DNA from: Curtobacterium flaccumfaciens | GTDB lineage: Bacteria > Actinomycetota > Actinomycetes > Actinomycetales > Microbacteriaceae | Direction: 5' to 3' | Assembly: GCF_013359815.1 (NCBI RefSeq) | Contig: NZ_JABMCF010000025.1 | Location: 1-36,424 of the forward strand | DNA: 36,424 nt | Part shown: piece by piece, positions 17,349 to 25,375 of the stretch | Layout: the number at the start of each line of letters is the position of its first letter | How positions within the stretch are numbered: the stretch's first letter is position 1 | The notes under the pieces: generated by a model | Database searches by the model: none | What the model saw: the letters and a program-made list of their open reading frames with translations, nothing else | Told to the model about the DNA's origin: nothing | Translations under genes and position numbers: made by a program

Positions 17349-18154
17349 CCGGCGAGCGTACCGCCGTCGGTGATCGTCGCGCGGAACGAGCGGACCAGCG
17401 GAGCGCCGGGCTGCACGACGGCGGGGGAGTCCCACGCCAGTGCCGAGCCGATCGCCGGGTACTCCTCGGCGCGGACGAACCAGGGGTCGTGGTGGTCGAG
17501 GGCCTCGATGCGGATGGTCGCCGGACCGCCGTCGAACACCGCCGACCAGGTGATCCAGGGGGCGACCGAGCCGTGCACGGCGGCCTCGCCCTCGGCATCG
17601 GCGGTCCGGATGACCGCTCCCGTGCACTCGGGGAACCGCCAGAAGAAGCCGCCGTAGCCGGCTCCGGTCCGGCCGTTGCTGCCGGGGCCGCCGAGGTGCA
17701 CGGGGGAGTCGCCGGGGGCGTGGAACGCCGACGACCAGGACAGTTCCCACCCGCTGGTGACCGCGCGCCAGCAGAGGGTGCGGTCCTCGCGCAGGACCAC
17801 CGTGCGGTCCGGGCCCCGCCAGACGAGCTCCTCGGCGGATGTCGTGTCCTGTTGCTCGGCGTGCACGACCTCGACCGAGCCGTGGTCGTCACGCCAGACG
17901 TAGCCGGCTCCCTGCGAGTAGGTCGGGCCGCCCCAGCAGTTCACGCCGTCGACGTCCGGGATCGCGACGCCGACACCGCAGTGCCAGTCGTGGTCCCTGG
18001 GGTGGTGCGCGCTGACGACGGTGCCGCCGAGGGTCCGGACCGGGTGCAGGTACGGCCGAGGGGACGACTTGGCGATCGTGCCGGTGCCGCTGCGTTCGAC
18101 GGCGACCTCGACACCGTCCACGACGAGCGCGCGGATGTCGTCGTCGGTGGTCAC
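17345..18154 (-). CDS. DUF6807 (PmoA-like) family protein
   Basis: The 269-residue beta-rich protein has YLHPVRTLGGTVVSAHHPRDHDWHCGVGVAIPDV, NCWGGPTYSQGAGY, HLGGPGSNGRTGAGYGGFFWRFP and HHDPWFVRAEEYPAIGSALAW. I recognise this as the family annotated DUF6807 or methane oxygenase PmoA-like, frequent in sugar-utilisation clusters. The name does not imply methane oxidation. Conserved His and Asp residues in HHPRDHDWH suggest a ligand or metal site. The GTG at 18154 is seven bases after a TAGCGT -10 whose TAG is also the stop codon of the upstream methyltransferase. Confidence 0.75.
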   Translation of the reverse strand: MTTDDDIRALVVDGVEVAVERSGTGTIAKSSPRPYLHPVRTLGGTVVSAHHPRDHDWHCGVGVAIPDVDGVNCWGGPTYSQGAGYVWRDDHGSVEVVHAEQQDTTSAEELVWRGPDRTVVLREDRTLCWRAVTSGWELSWSSAFHAPGDSPVHLGGPGSNGRTGAGYGGFFWRFPECTGAVIRTADAEGEAAVHGSVAPWITWSAVFDGGPATIRIEALDHHDPWFVRAEEYPAIGSALAWDSPAVVQPGAPLVRSFRATITDGGTLAG

Positions 18155-18161
18155 ACGGCCG

Positions 18162-18167
18162 ACGCTA
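18162..18167 (-). promoter_or_regulatory. -10 element TAGCGT overlapping a stop codon
   Basis: On the minus strand TAGCGT lies seven bases before the GTG at 18154. Its first three bases are the TAG stop of the methyltransferase, so the DUF6807/TPR unit appears to have its own leaderless promoter at the very end of the preceding gene. Confidence 0.55.
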
Positions 18168-18872
18168 CCCGCGCGTCAGCCGGGCGAGCACGACACTGTC
18201 GAGCACCTCGTGCGGATTGCCCTCGGGTGTCGTCACGGTGCGCGGCCGGACCTCGGCGACCAGGACGTCCCACCGGTCGTCGAGCTGCAGGGCGGCGAGG
18301 TCGTCGGCCGGCGCGGGGAACCGGTACTCCCGCAGCTCGGGCGGCAGGTCATCGTGCGGGGGAGCGGCGTGCGCGGTGACGAGCAGGTGCCCACCCGCGG
18401 CGACGAAGCCAGCGGCCCGACGCAGGATGTCGGCTCGGGGGATCTCCACCGGCCACGACTGCAGGAACGACGCCGTCACCAGGTCGAACCGCGCGGCGGT
18501 GTCCCACCGGGCGAGGTCTGCGGCGACGAACGCCGTCTGCTCCTGAACCCCGGCGGCGACGGCGGCCCGCGAACCACGCTGGAGCGCCGTCACGGACAGG
18601 TCGATGCCCGTCACGTCCCACCCCTGCTCGGCGAGCCACACCACGTCGCCGCCCTCGCCGCAGCCGAGGTCGAGTGCCCGCCCCACCGGCAGCCCCCACG
18701 TCACCGAGGCGAGCACGGCGTTCACCCGGCCGGACCAGATGCCATCGCGCTCGGCGTAGCGGGCCTCCCACCACTCCCGAGCGGACGGTGCGGCGGTGGC
18801 GTCGTTGGCTTCGGTGGCATCGGTGGCATCGGTGGCAGCTCCGGTGGCGGAGCCGTCGTGGTGGGTGTGCAT
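18165..18872 (-). CDS. Class I SAM-dependent methyltransferase
   Basis: The 235-residue protein has the SAM motif I ALDLGCGEGGDVVWLAEQGW, the acidic end of beta2 in VTGIDLS, and ADLARWDTAARFDLVTASFLQSWP, as in the methyltransferase/thiopurine-like class I fold. An N-terminal 30-residue tail rich in Ala, Thr, Asp and Asn precedes the fold and is encoded partly by a 9-bp tandem repeat. The start ATG 18872 has GGAG at about 10 bases. The methyl acceptor is unknown. Confidence 0.8.
   Translation of the reverse strand: MHTHHDGSATGAATDATDATEANDATAAPSAREWWEARYAERDGIWSGRVNAVLASVTWGLPVGRALDLGCGEGGDVVWLAEQGWDVTGIDLSVTALQRGSRAAVAAGVQEQTAFVAADLARWDTAARFDLVTASFLQSWPVEIPRADILRRAAGFVAAGGHLLVTAHAAPPHDDLPPELREYRFPAPADDLAALQLDDRWDVLVAEVRPRTVTTPEGNPHEVLDSVVLARLTRG
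18811..18837. repeat. Three exact 9-bp tandem repeats inside the methyltransferase gene
   Basis: The unit TCGGTGGCA occurs three times in a row (18811-18819, 18820-18828, 18829-18837) with degenerate units on both sides. It encodes the Ala-Thr-Asp/Glu repeat in the N-terminal tail. Unit length is a multiple of three, so slippage would lengthen or shorten the tail without a frameshift. Confidence 0.75.
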
Positions 18873-18908
18873 GCTGGTACTCCAGCGCACCTGCCGGGCC
18901 GGACCCAA

Positions 18909-18935
18909 GCGGTGTTGCCGACCCGGCAACACCGC
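18909..18935. promoter_or_regulatory. Perfect 11-bp inverted repeat upstream of the methyltransferase
   Basis: GCGGTGTTGCC (18909-18919), loop GACCC, then GGCAACACCGC (18925-18935). It lies 37 bases upstream of the methyltransferase start on the minus strand. It could be an operator or a terminator for the GntR gene. Confidence 0.45.
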
Positions 18936-18980
18936 ACGGTGCGGGGCGGGCGCGCCCCGGGCCTCCCGTCCGCCCTGATC

Positions 18981-19031
18981 GTGAGCACAGGACGTCGGGT
19001 CGGCTCGACGGACCCGACCATTCCTGCTCAC
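18981..19031. repeat. Nested inverted repeat after the FadR-type gene
   Basis: GTGAGCA (18981-18987) pairs with TGCTCAC (19025-19031), and inside them GTCGGGTC (18994-19001) pairs with GACCCGAC (19011-19018). The six-base bulges are symmetric. It begins 31 bases after the FadR-type stop on the minus strand and is the most likely terminator of that gene. Confidence 0.5.
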
Positions 19032-19062
19032 GAAGCGAGCGCGCGCGCGCGAGCGCGCCCCG

Positions 19063-19812
19063 CTACTCGTCGGCGGGCAGCGGCTCGGCGTGCTCGATGC
19101 GGGCGCTCGCCGTGGCCATGTGCGCGTCCATCGCGCGCTGCACGGCGGGCACGTCGCGGGCGCGCAACGCCTCGAAGACGGCGCGGTGCTCGTGGAACGC
19201 GGCCTCGGTCGCCTGCCGGGTCTGCACGCGCCGCGCGACCCAGACGCTCAGCATCGAGCGCAGGCTCTGCAGCAGATCGGCGAGCACGTCGTTGCCCGAC
19301 GCCCGCGCCAGCAGGACGTGGAACCGGACGTCGGCGTCGATGAAGGCCTGCGGGTCGTCGAGCGTCGCCTCCTGCCGGACCAGGTACTCGCCGAGTTCGG
19401 TGATCTGCTCGTCGGTGGCGCGCTGCGCGGCGAGGATCGCGGCCGTGCGCTCCAGCGAGGACCGGATCTCGAGCAGTTCGCGGGTGCGGTTCGAGGCGAG
19501 CATCAGACCCCACGACAGGGTCGTCGGCAGCAGGTCCGAGGTGCCTCCGCGCAGGTAGGTGCCCGAGCCGGGGCGGATCTGCACGATGCCCAGGATCTCG
19601 AGGGCGGCGAGGGCCTCACGGACGGCCGAGCGTCCGACGCCGAGCCGCTCGGACAGGATCCGCTCTGAGGGCAGGCGTGAGCCGGGGGCCAGCTCGCCGG
19701 CGGTGAGCAGCGAGACGAGCTGTCGGGCGACCACCGAGGCGGGGGACCCGACGGGCACGGACTCGAGCTCGAGTCGGATGTTGAGGGGGTCGTCCGGGCT
19801 GAACGCGGGCAT
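19063..19812 (-). CDS. FadR-subfamily GntR regulator, likely repressor of the apiose/erythrulose operon
   Basis: The 249-residue protein has an N-terminal winged helix (about 25-90: VARQLVSLLTAGELAPGSRLPSERILSERLGVGRSAVREALAALEILGIVQIRPGSGTYL) and a C-terminal helical FCD domain (about 110-235: LLEIRSSLERTAAILAAQRATDEQ, DVRFHVLLARASGNDVL, EHRAVFEALRARDVPAVQRAMDAH) with the Asp/His pattern that binds a metal and acidic ligands. It is divergent from the MFS-kinase-isomerase operon. CAACCGGTTG lies just upstream of its own start, next to the divergent operon, and again at the lactonase/SDR divergence. A sugar acid or phosphorylated intermediate as inducer is inferred. Confidence 0.88.
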   Translation of the reverse strand: MPAFSPDDPLNIRLELESVPVGSPASVVARQLVSLLTAGELAPGSRLPSERILSERLGVGRSAVREALAALEILGIVQIRPGSGTYLRGGTSDLLPTTLSWGLMLASNRTRELLEIRSSLERTAAILAAQRATDEQITELGEYLVRQEATLDDPQAFIDADVRFHVLLARASGNDVLADLLQSLRSMLSVWVARRVQTRQATEAAFHEHRAVFEALRARDVPAVQRAMDAHMATASARIEHAEPLPADE

Positions 19813-19818
19813 GGAGTG

Positions 19819-19824
19819 AGCGTA
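19819..19824 (-). promoter_or_regulatory. -10 element TACGCT of the regulator gene, leaderless
   Basis: On the minus strand TACGCT is six bases before the ATG at 19812. The first operator copy sits directly upstream of it. Confidence 0.5.
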
Positions 19825-19830
19825 CCGGTC

Positions 19831-19843
19831 GGTCAACCGGTTG
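19831..19843. promoter_or_regulatory. Operator copy 1, GGTCAACCGGTTG
   Basis: The core CAACCGGTTG (19834-19843) is a perfect 10-bp palindrome, 22 bases upstream of the regulator's start. This position fits autoregulation. Confidence 0.65.
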
Positions 19844-19902
19844 CGGCGAGAGCAGCGCCGAGGCGACCAGCGTCGCGAAGAAAGCAGCGGGCGCGTGAAA
19901 TG

Positions 19903-19916
19903 GTCAACCGGTTGAC
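19903..19916. promoter_or_regulatory. Operator copy 2, GTCAACCGGTTGAC
   Basis: A perfect 14-bp palindrome that shares its right half with the -35 hexamer of the transporter operon. Binding here should block RNA polymerase directly. It is the longest of the three copies. Confidence 0.75.
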
Positions 19917-19941
19917 AAGTTGCCCGACCGCGACGCACACT
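19912..19941 (+). promoter_or_regulatory. Promoter of the MFS-kinase-isomerase operon
   Basis: A consensus -35 TTGACA (19912-19917) is followed after 18 bases by CACACT (19936-19941), which keeps A2 and T6 of a -10. The -35 is convincing, the -10 is weak. A leader of about 100 bases precedes the GTG at 20050. Confidence 0.5.
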
Positions 19942-20049
19942 GGATCAGGCGCACCGATGCGCCCGCTCCCGATCCGCGCAGCAGCACGGGCCATCCCGGC
20001 GCAGCCGCCAGGACGGGAGTCGTACCACCCCCACCGAGCAGGAGTCATC

Positions 20050-21465
20050 GTGGACATCCCCGCCACGCGAGGCATCCCCACCTCGGTCGTCGAGAAGACG
20101 GCCATCCGCAAGATCGCGATCCGCATCGTGCCGTTCGTGGCACTGATGTTCTTCATCAACTTCCTCGACCGCACCGCGATCTCCTTCGCCGCCCCCAACG
20201 GCATGGAGGCCGACCTCGGCCTGACCGCCGCCCAGTTCGGCTTCGCGTCCGGTGTGTTCTTCATCGGCTACCTGGTGCTCGAGGTGCCGTCCAACCTGGC
20301 GCTGCACAAGTTCGGCGCCCGGATCTGGCTCGCCCGCATCATGATCACGTGGGGCATCGTGTCCCTGCTCTTCACGTGGGTGCAGAACTACCCGCAGCTC
20401 GTCGGCCTGCGCTTCCTGCTCGGCATCGCCGAGGCCGGGTTCTTCCCCGGCGCGATCCTGTTCCTGTCGACCTGGGTCCCGGCACGGCACCGCGGCAAGA
20501 TGCTCGCGCTGTTCTACCTGGCGCAGCCGCTCACGAGCGTCATCGGTTCCCCGCTCGCCGGCTGGCTGATGACCCACGAGGGGATCCTCGGCGGCCTGGC
20601 CGGATGGCGCTTCATGTTCCTCTGCGTCTCGATCCCGGCGATCGTCGTCGGCGTCCTGTGCCTCTTCGTCCTCAAGGACAAGCCGTCGCAGGCGAAGTGG
20701 CTCGACGAGGACGAGAAGGTCTGGCTCGAGACGACGCTCGCTGCCGAGAGCGCCGCGAAGGGCGGCGACGGCCACGGCAAGGGCGGCCTGCGTGCGGCCT
20801 TCGGCTCCGGCCGCGTCTGGATGCTCGCCGCGGTGTACTTCGGCTTCATCTACGGCCTCTACGCGCTCAGCTTCTTCCTGCCGACGATCATCGACGGCTT
20901 CCAGGAGCAGTTCGGCACCACGTTCGACCTGTTCCAGAAGGGCCTCATCACGGCCATCCCGTACGTGCCCGCCGCGGTGGTCCTGTACTTCTGGTCGCGT
21001 GACGCCTTCCGCCGTGGCGTCCGGGTCTGGCACATCGCCGTCCCCGCCCTGGTCGGTGGCCTGAGCATCCCGGTCGCGCTCTACATGAACAGCCCGGCCG
21101 CCACCGTCGCGGTCATCGCGATCACCGCGTGTGCGATCTTCGCGGCCCTGCCGAACTTCTGGACGGTCCCGACGCAGTTCCTGACCGGTGCCGCCGCAGC
21201 CGCGGGGGTCGCCCTCATCAACACCGTCGGCAACCTCGGTGGGTTCGCCGCCCCGTACATCACGGGTGCCGTCAGCGAGTGGACCGGCGGCTACCAGGCC
21301 CCGATGTTCATCGTCGGCTTCTTCATGGTGCTGTCGAGCGTGCTGATGTTCGTGCTCGGCCGGAACACGAAGCGCAACGAAGCGGCCGCCGCGGCATCCG
21401 AAGCCGACACCGCGGTCGCCGCCACGGACGGACCGACCGCCATCGCGAAGGAGGCCGGCGCATGA
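20050..21465 (+). CDS. MFS transporter, ACS (anion:cation symporter) type; candidate apionate/apiose importer
   Basis: The 471-residue membrane protein has about 12 transmembrane segments. VALMFFINFLDRTAISFAAP at TM1, LVLEVPSNLALHKFGARIWLARIM (TM2-3 loop) and LLGIAEAGFFPGAILFLSTWVPARHRGKM (TM4-5) are hallmarks of the ACS family, which takes up organic anions such as tartrate, galactonate or phthalate. That fits import of a sugar acid such as D-apionate. GTG 20050 is chosen for AGGAG at 20040-20044. It overlaps the kinase gene (ATGA). A charged linker GDGHGKGG separates the two halves. Confidence 0.85.
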   Translation: MDIPATRGIPTSVVEKTAIRKIAIRIVPFVALMFFINFLDRTAISFAAPNGMEADLGLTAAQFGFASGVFFIGYLVLEVPSNLALHKFGARIWLARIMITWGIVSLLFTWVQNYPQLVGLRFLLGIAEAGFFPGAILFLSTWVPARHRGKMLALFYLAQPLTSVIGSPLAGWLMTHEGILGGLAGWRFMFLCVSIPAIVVGVLCLFVLKDKPSQAKWLDEDEKVWLETTLAAESAAKGGDGHGKGGLRAAFGSGRVWMLAAVYFGFIYGLYALSFFLPTIIDGFQEQFGTTFDLFQKGLITAIPYVPAAVVLYFWSRDAFRRGVRVWHIAVPALVGGLSIPVALYMNSPAATVAVIAITACAIFAALPNFWTVPTQFLTGAAAAAGVALINTVGNLGGFAAPYITGAVSEWTGGYQAPMFIVGFFMVLSSVLMFVLGRNTKRNEAAAAASEADTAVAATDGPTAIAKEAGA

Positions 21466-23207
21466 GCCGCCTGTTCAACGACCCGGCGGACTTCGCCGAC
21501 GAGATGGTGGACGGCTTCGTCGCCGCCAACCGCGCCCGGGTGCGCAAGGTGCACGGCGGCGTCGCCCGCTCCACCATCAGCCCCGAGGGCACCGTCGCGC
21601 TCGTCGTCGGCGGTGGCTCCGGCCACTACCCGGCCTTCGGTGGCCTCGTCGGGCACGGCCTGGCGGCCGGTGCCGCGATGGGCAACCTGTTCGCCAGCCC
21701 GAGCGCCCAGCAGGTCACCGCGGTCGCGAAGGCGTCCGAGCACGGCGGCGGCGTGCTGCTGAGCTACGGCAACTACGCCGGTGACGTCCTGAACTTCGAC
21801 GCGGCGGCACGGGCACTCGAGGCACAGGGCATCGACGTCCGCACGGTCCGCGTGACCGACGACGTCGCGTCCGCGCCCGCCGACCAGGCACACAAGCGCC
21901 GCGGGATCGCGGGGGACCTCTGCGTGTTCAAGGTGGCCGGCGCGGCCGCGGAACGCGGCGACGACCTCGACGCGGTCACCGCGATCGCGACCCGGGCCAA
22001 CGACCGCACCCGCAGCTTCGGGGTCGCGTTCTCGGGCTGCTCCCTGCCCGGCGCCGACGAGCCGCTCTTCACCGTCCCCGAGGGGCGCATGGCCATCGGC
22101 ATGGGCATCCACGGCGAACGCGGCATCGCCGAGGCCGACGTCCCCACCGCGGACGGTCTGGCCGACCTGCTCGTCGACAAGCTCCTCACCGAGCGACCCG
22201 ACGACACCGGTGCCGGCACCGGCACCGCAACAGCACCCGCCCGCCCCCGCGTCGTCCCGATCCTCAACGGCCTCGGCTCCGTCAAGTACGAGGAGCTCTT
22301 CGTCGTCTTCGGCGCCGTCCAGCGGAAGCTCACCGACGCCGGCATCGTCGTCGTGGAGCCCGAGGTCGGCGAACTCGTCACGAGCTTCGACATGGCGGGC
22401 GTCTCGCTCACCCTGTTCTGGCTCGACGACGAACTCGAGCAGCTCTGGGCCGCTCCCGCCGACGCCCCCGCGTACCGCAAGGGCGGCGCCGTCCCGCAGC
22501 AGCCGGTGCCGGTCGAGGTGCTCGAAGCCGGCGTGGTCGTGCCCGTCACGCCCGGCACCGAGGAGTCCCAAGCTTCGGCCGCCCGCGTCGCGGCCGCGAT
22601 CACCGCGATCCGCGCCACCATCGACGACCACGCCGACGAGCTCGGCCGCATCGACGCCGTCGCCGGTGACGGCGACCACGGCATCGGCATGCAGCGCGGC
22701 TCCACCGCCGCCGACCGTGCGGCGCAGGACGCCGCCGCCCGCGGCGCCGGCGCCGGTTCGGTCCTCGCGATCGCCGGCGACGCCTGGTCCGACAAGGCCG
22801 GTGGGACGTCCGGTGCGATCTGGGGCGCCGCCCTGGAGGCACTGGGTCGCGTCCTCGGCGACGACGAACGCCCGTCGTCGGCCACCGTCCAGAGCGCGGT
22901 GCACGCCGCCACCGAAGCCGTCCTGGCATTCGGGGCCGTCCCCGGCGACAAGACGATGGTCGACGCGCTCGTGCCGTTCGACCAGGTCTTCTCCGCCCGG
23001 GTCGACGCCGGCGACGCACTCGTCGACGCCTGGTCGGCCGCCTCGGCTGCAGCACAGACCGCGGCGGTCGCCACGGCCGACCTGTTGCCCCGGATGGGCC
23101 GCGCCCGCACCCACGGCGAGGACGCCGTCGGCACCCCGGACGCCGGCGCGATCTCGTTCGCACTCATCACCGCCGCGGTCCTGGCGACCATCGCCGTCCC
23201 CGCCTGA
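21462..23207 (+). CDS. lerK: DhaK-DhaL fusion ketotetrose kinase, probable L-erythrulose 1-kinase
   Basis: The 581-residue protein joins a DhaK domain (1-330; [10 protein letters not shown] 50-59, [12 protein letters not shown], and GIHGERG whose His217 corresponds to the covalent substrate His of DhaK) to an ATP-binding DhaL domain (about 375-580; AGDGDHGIG near 400-408, [19 protein letters not shown]). Such ATP-type Dak kinases phosphorylate dihydroxyacetone or, in the Mycobacterium smegmatis LerK/DerK group, erythrulose. The next two genes are the isomerases that act on erythrulose phosphates in that pathway, so L-erythrulose is the likelier substrate here. AAGGAGG precedes the ATG, which overlaps the transporter stop. 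Dihydroxyacetone cannot be excluded by sequence. Confidence 0.8.
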   Translation: MSRLFNDPADFADEMVDGFVAANRARVRKVHGGVARSTISPEGTVALVVGGGSGHYPAFGGLVGHGLAAGAAMGNLFASPSAQQVTAVAKASEHGGGVLLSYGNYAGDVLNFDAAARALEAQGIDVRTVRVTDDVASAPADQAHKRRGIAGDLCVFKVAGAAAERGDDLDAVTAIATRANDRTRSFGVAFSGCSLPGADEPLFTVPEGRMAIGMGIHGERGIAEADVPTADGLADLLVDKLLTERPDDTGAGTGTATAPARPRVVPILNGLGSVKYEELFVVFGAVQRKLTDAGIVVVEPEVGELVTSFDMAGVSLTLFWLDDELEQLWAAPADAPAYRKGGAVPQQPVPVEVLEAGVVVPVTPGTEESQASAARVAAAITAIRATIDDHADELGRIDAVAGDGDHGIGMQRGSTAADRAAQDAAARGAGAGSVLAIAGDAWSDKAGGTSGAIWGAALEALGRVLGDDERPSSATVQSAVHAATEAVLAFGAVPGDKTMVDALVPFDQVFSARVDAGDALVDAWSAASAAAQTAAVATADLLPRMGRARTHGEDAVGTPDAGAISFALITAAVLATIAVPA

Positions 23208-23232
23208 CCCCCACCACGAAAGGCACACCCGC

Positions 23233-23718
23233 ATGAGTGAGCAGCAGTTCCGCATCGTCGTCGGTTCGGACGACGCCGGCTTCGACTACAAGGAGGTCAT
23301 CAAGGCCGACCTGGCGAAGGACCCCCGCGTGGCCTCGGTCGTCGACGTGGGCGTGGATGCCGATGGACACACCGCCTACCCGCACGTCGCCGTCGACGCC
23401 GCCCGTCTGGTGGCGAACGGCGAGGCCGACCGCGCGATCCTGATCTGCGGCACCGGCCTCGGCGTCGCGATCGCGGCGAACAAGGTCCCCGGCATCCGCG
23501 CCGTGACCGCGCACGACTCGTTCTCGGTGGAGCGCTCGATCCTGTCGAACGACGCCCAGGTGCTCTGCATGGGCCAGCGCGTCGTCGGGGTCGAGGTCGC
23601 GCGCCGGATGGCGAAGGAGTGGCTCGGCTACACCTTCGACCAGACGAGCGCGAGCGCCGAGAAGGTCAACGCGATCTGTGCCTACGACGGCTCCGCCCCG
23701 GTCGGGACCGACGCCTGA
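23233..23718 (+). CDS. derI: RpiB/LacB-family isomerase, probable D-erythrulose-4-phosphate isomerase
   Basis: The 161-residue protein is a complete RpiB-fold isomerase: [12 protein letters not shown] (usual SDHAG is SDDAG here), [20 protein letters not shown] with Cys72 as the catalytic base, and [26 protein letters not shown]. In the tetritol and apiose pathways the RpiB homologue (DerI, or EryI in Brucella) converts D-erythrulose 4-phosphate to D-erythrose 4-phosphate, which enters the pentose phosphate pathway. Its place between an erythrulose-type kinase and a TPI-like isomerase supports that role over ribose-5-phosphate isomerase. The ATG follows GAAAGG, 25 bases after the kinase stop. 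Confidence 0.8.
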   Translation: MSEQQFRIVVGSDDAGFDYKEVIKADLAKDPRVASVVDVGVDADGHTAYPHVAVDAARLVANGEADRAILICGTGLGVAIAANKVPGIRAVTAHDSFSVERSILSNDAQVLCMGQRVVGVEVARRMAKEWLGYTFDQTSASAEKVNAICAYDGSAPVGTDA

Positions 23719-24533
23719 TGCCCGCGACCACGGCGGCCGCCCCGGTGACGATCGGGGTGTCGCTCAAGATGTACTTCAGCCACGCCCGGACGCTCGCGTG
23801 GGCGGCCGCCGTGGCCGGCATCGCCCGCAGCCACCCGGCGGTGCGGTCCGGCGCGGTCGAGCTCTTCGTGGTGCCGACGTTCCCGTCGCTCGTCCCGGTG
23901 CGTGCGGTGATCGGGGACGCCCCCGTGACGCTCGGCGCGCAGGACCTGGCGTGGGCGGACAGCGGCGCGTTCACCGGCGAGGTCTCCGGCGCCGAACTCC
24001 GTGAGATCGGGGTCGACCTCGTCGAGATCGCACATGCCGAGCGACGCGAACTGTTCCACGAAACGGACGACGAGATCGCCGGCAAGGTACACGCCGCCTT
24101 CCGCAACCACCTGCGGCCCCTGATCTGCATCGGCGAGACCGAGCGCGCCGCCGACGGCGACCCCGCGGCCGCGATCGCCGAGGTCACCACGCAGCTCGAC
24201 CGCTTCACCGCCACCGCGACCGCCGACGGCCTCGCCGGACCGCTCATCGCCGCGTACGAACCGGTGTGGGCGATCGGCGCCCCGCAGCCCGCGCCCGACG
24301 AGCACATCGTCGCGGTCCTCGCCGGCATCGAGCAGCACCTGGCGAACCGGCCGGAGCTCGCCGGCTCCGTCGCGATCTACGGCGGCAGTGCCGGTCCGGG
24401 CCTGCTGACCCGCGGTGCCGGACGCATCGGCGGCCTGTTCCTCGGCCGCTTCGCCCACGACCCCGAGGCGATCCGCACGATCCTCGACGAAGCCGAGGCG
24501 CTGGCCGCGACGCAGGACGGAGCACCGGCGTGA
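23718..24533 (+). CDS. lerI: Triosephosphate-isomerase-like protein, probable L-erythrulose-1-phosphate isomerase
   Basis: The 271-residue TIM barrel keeps the TPI catalytic triad: Lys17 in SLKMY (TPI has NWKMN), His106 in IAHAERR (TPI: GHSERR) and Glu181 in AAYEPVWAIG, plus the phosphate loop IYGGSAGP. The altered SLKMY/AHAERR segments mark it as a paralogue and not the glycolytic enzyme. Such paralogues are LerI in Mycobacterium smegmatis and EryH in Brucella, which interconvert L-erythrulose 1-phosphate and D-erythrulose 4-phosphate. No gap or pgk gene is nearby. The ATG overlaps the preceding stop (TGATG), and the stop overlaps the next GTG. Confidence 0.8.
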   Translation: MPATTAAAPVTIGVSLKMYFSHARTLAWAAAVAGIARSHPAVRSGAVELFVVPTFPSLVPVRAVIGDAPVTLGAQDLAWADSGAFTGEVSGAELREIGVDLVEIAHAERRELFHETDDEIAGKVHAAFRNHLRPLICIGETERAADGDPAAAIAEVTTQLDRFTATATADGLAGPLIAAYEPVWAIGAPQPAPDEHIVAVLAGIEQHLANRPELAGSVAIYGGSAGPGLLTRGAGRIGGLFLGRFAHDPEAIRTILDEAEALAATQDGAPA

Positions 24534-25375
24534 CCTCCCTGCTCGGCCTCTCCACCTACGCCTACTTCTGGCGCATGTCCGACCGCGTCCCGTCGCCGAT
24601 GTCCCTCGACGACGCCCTGCGCGACGCCGCGTCGCACGTCGGCGTCGACCTGTTCCAGATCTGCGACCACCTGCCGCTCGACACCGCGACCGACGAGCGC
24701 CTGGCCTCGATCCGGTCCCTGGCCGCCGACCTCGGTCTCACGCTCGAGGTCGGCACCCGCGGCACCCGGCCGGAGCACCTCGCCCGGTACCTGCACGTCG
24801 CGCAGCAGCTCGGCGCGACCCTCGTACGCAGCATGTGGACGAGCGGCGACGACCAGCCCGACGCGGCCGAGACCGAGCGACGCCTGCGGCAGGCGCTCCC
24901 CGCCTACGAGCGCGCGGGCGTGACCCTCGCGCTGGAGACCTACGAGGTCGTCGCCACCGCCGACCTCGTCGCCGTCGTCGAGACGATCGGCTCCGACCAC
25001 CTCGGCATCTGCCTCGACCCGGCGAACACCGTCGCCCGACTCGAACACCCGGCCGACGTCGTCGCGATGACCGCCCCGTACGTCGTCAACTGGCACGTCA
25101 AGGACTCCGCCTTCACCCGCTCACCGGGCTGGGTCGGGTTCCAGTACACCGGCGTCCCGATCGGCACCGGGGTCCTCGACCACGACGCCGTCCGTGCCGC
25201 GCTCGAGCCGGACACCCGGGGGATCAACCGCGTCATCGAGTTCTGGTTGCCGTGGCAGGACGAGCACGCCGGCGCCGAACCCCTGCCGGGGGAGACCCCC
25301 GCACAGACCGCCACCCGCATCGAAGCGGCGTGGACCGAACACACCATCGAGTACATCAGGAGCAAGGAATCATGA
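24530..25375 (+). CDS. oiaC: Xylose-isomerase-like TIM barrel, probable 3-oxo-isoapionate decarboxylase
   Basis: The 281-residue protein belongs to the sugar phosphate isomerase/epimerase-type barrels with four metal ligands: Glu136 (ALETYE), Asp163 (GICLDPAN), His189 (VNWHVKD) and Glu237 (RVIEFW). The details LGLSTYAYFW, LFQICDHLPL, LEVGTRGTRPEHL, GWVGFQYTGVPIGTG and EFWLPWQDEH match my recollection of OiaC, which decarboxylates 3-oxo-isoapionate to L-erythrulose. That product is the substrate of the DhaK-DhaL kinase upstream. Start GTG 24530 overlaps the previous stop and the stop overlaps the next ATG. The alternative is an unrelated ketose epimerase. Confidence 0.72.
   Translation: MTSLLGLSTYAYFWRMSDRVPSPMSLDDALRDAASHVGVDLFQICDHLPLDTATDERLASIRSLAADLGLTLEVGTRGTRPEHLARYLHVAQQLGATLVRSMWTSGDDQPDAAETERRLRQALPAYERAGVTLALETYEVVATADLVAVVETIGSDHLGICLDPANTVARLEHPADVVAMTAPYVVNWHVKDSAFTRSPGWVGFQYTGVPIGTGVLDHDAVRAALEPDTRGINRVIEFWLPWQDEHAGAEPLPGETPAQTATRIEAAWTEHTIEYIRSKES

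Noticed and set aside
17345..18154. Methane monooxygenase subunit (PmoA)
   Set aside because: The family label is historical; the protein is soluble, lacks membrane segments and has no partner subunits.
19831..19916. Operators of a LacI-type regulator
   Set aside because: An even palindrome with a central CG does resemble LacI sites, but no LacI-family gene is in the window and two copies flank the FadR-type gene; kept only as an alternative.
21291..23255. Long antisense frame across the DhaK-DhaL kinase
   Set aside because: The sense frame has complete kinase motifs; the antisense translation is low complexity and has no homologous look.
23233..24533. Housekeeping RpiB and TPI
   Set aside because: The TPI-like protein has changed SLKMY/AHAERR segments, no glycolytic neighbours exist, and both are embedded between an erythrulose-type kinase and an OiaC-like gene.
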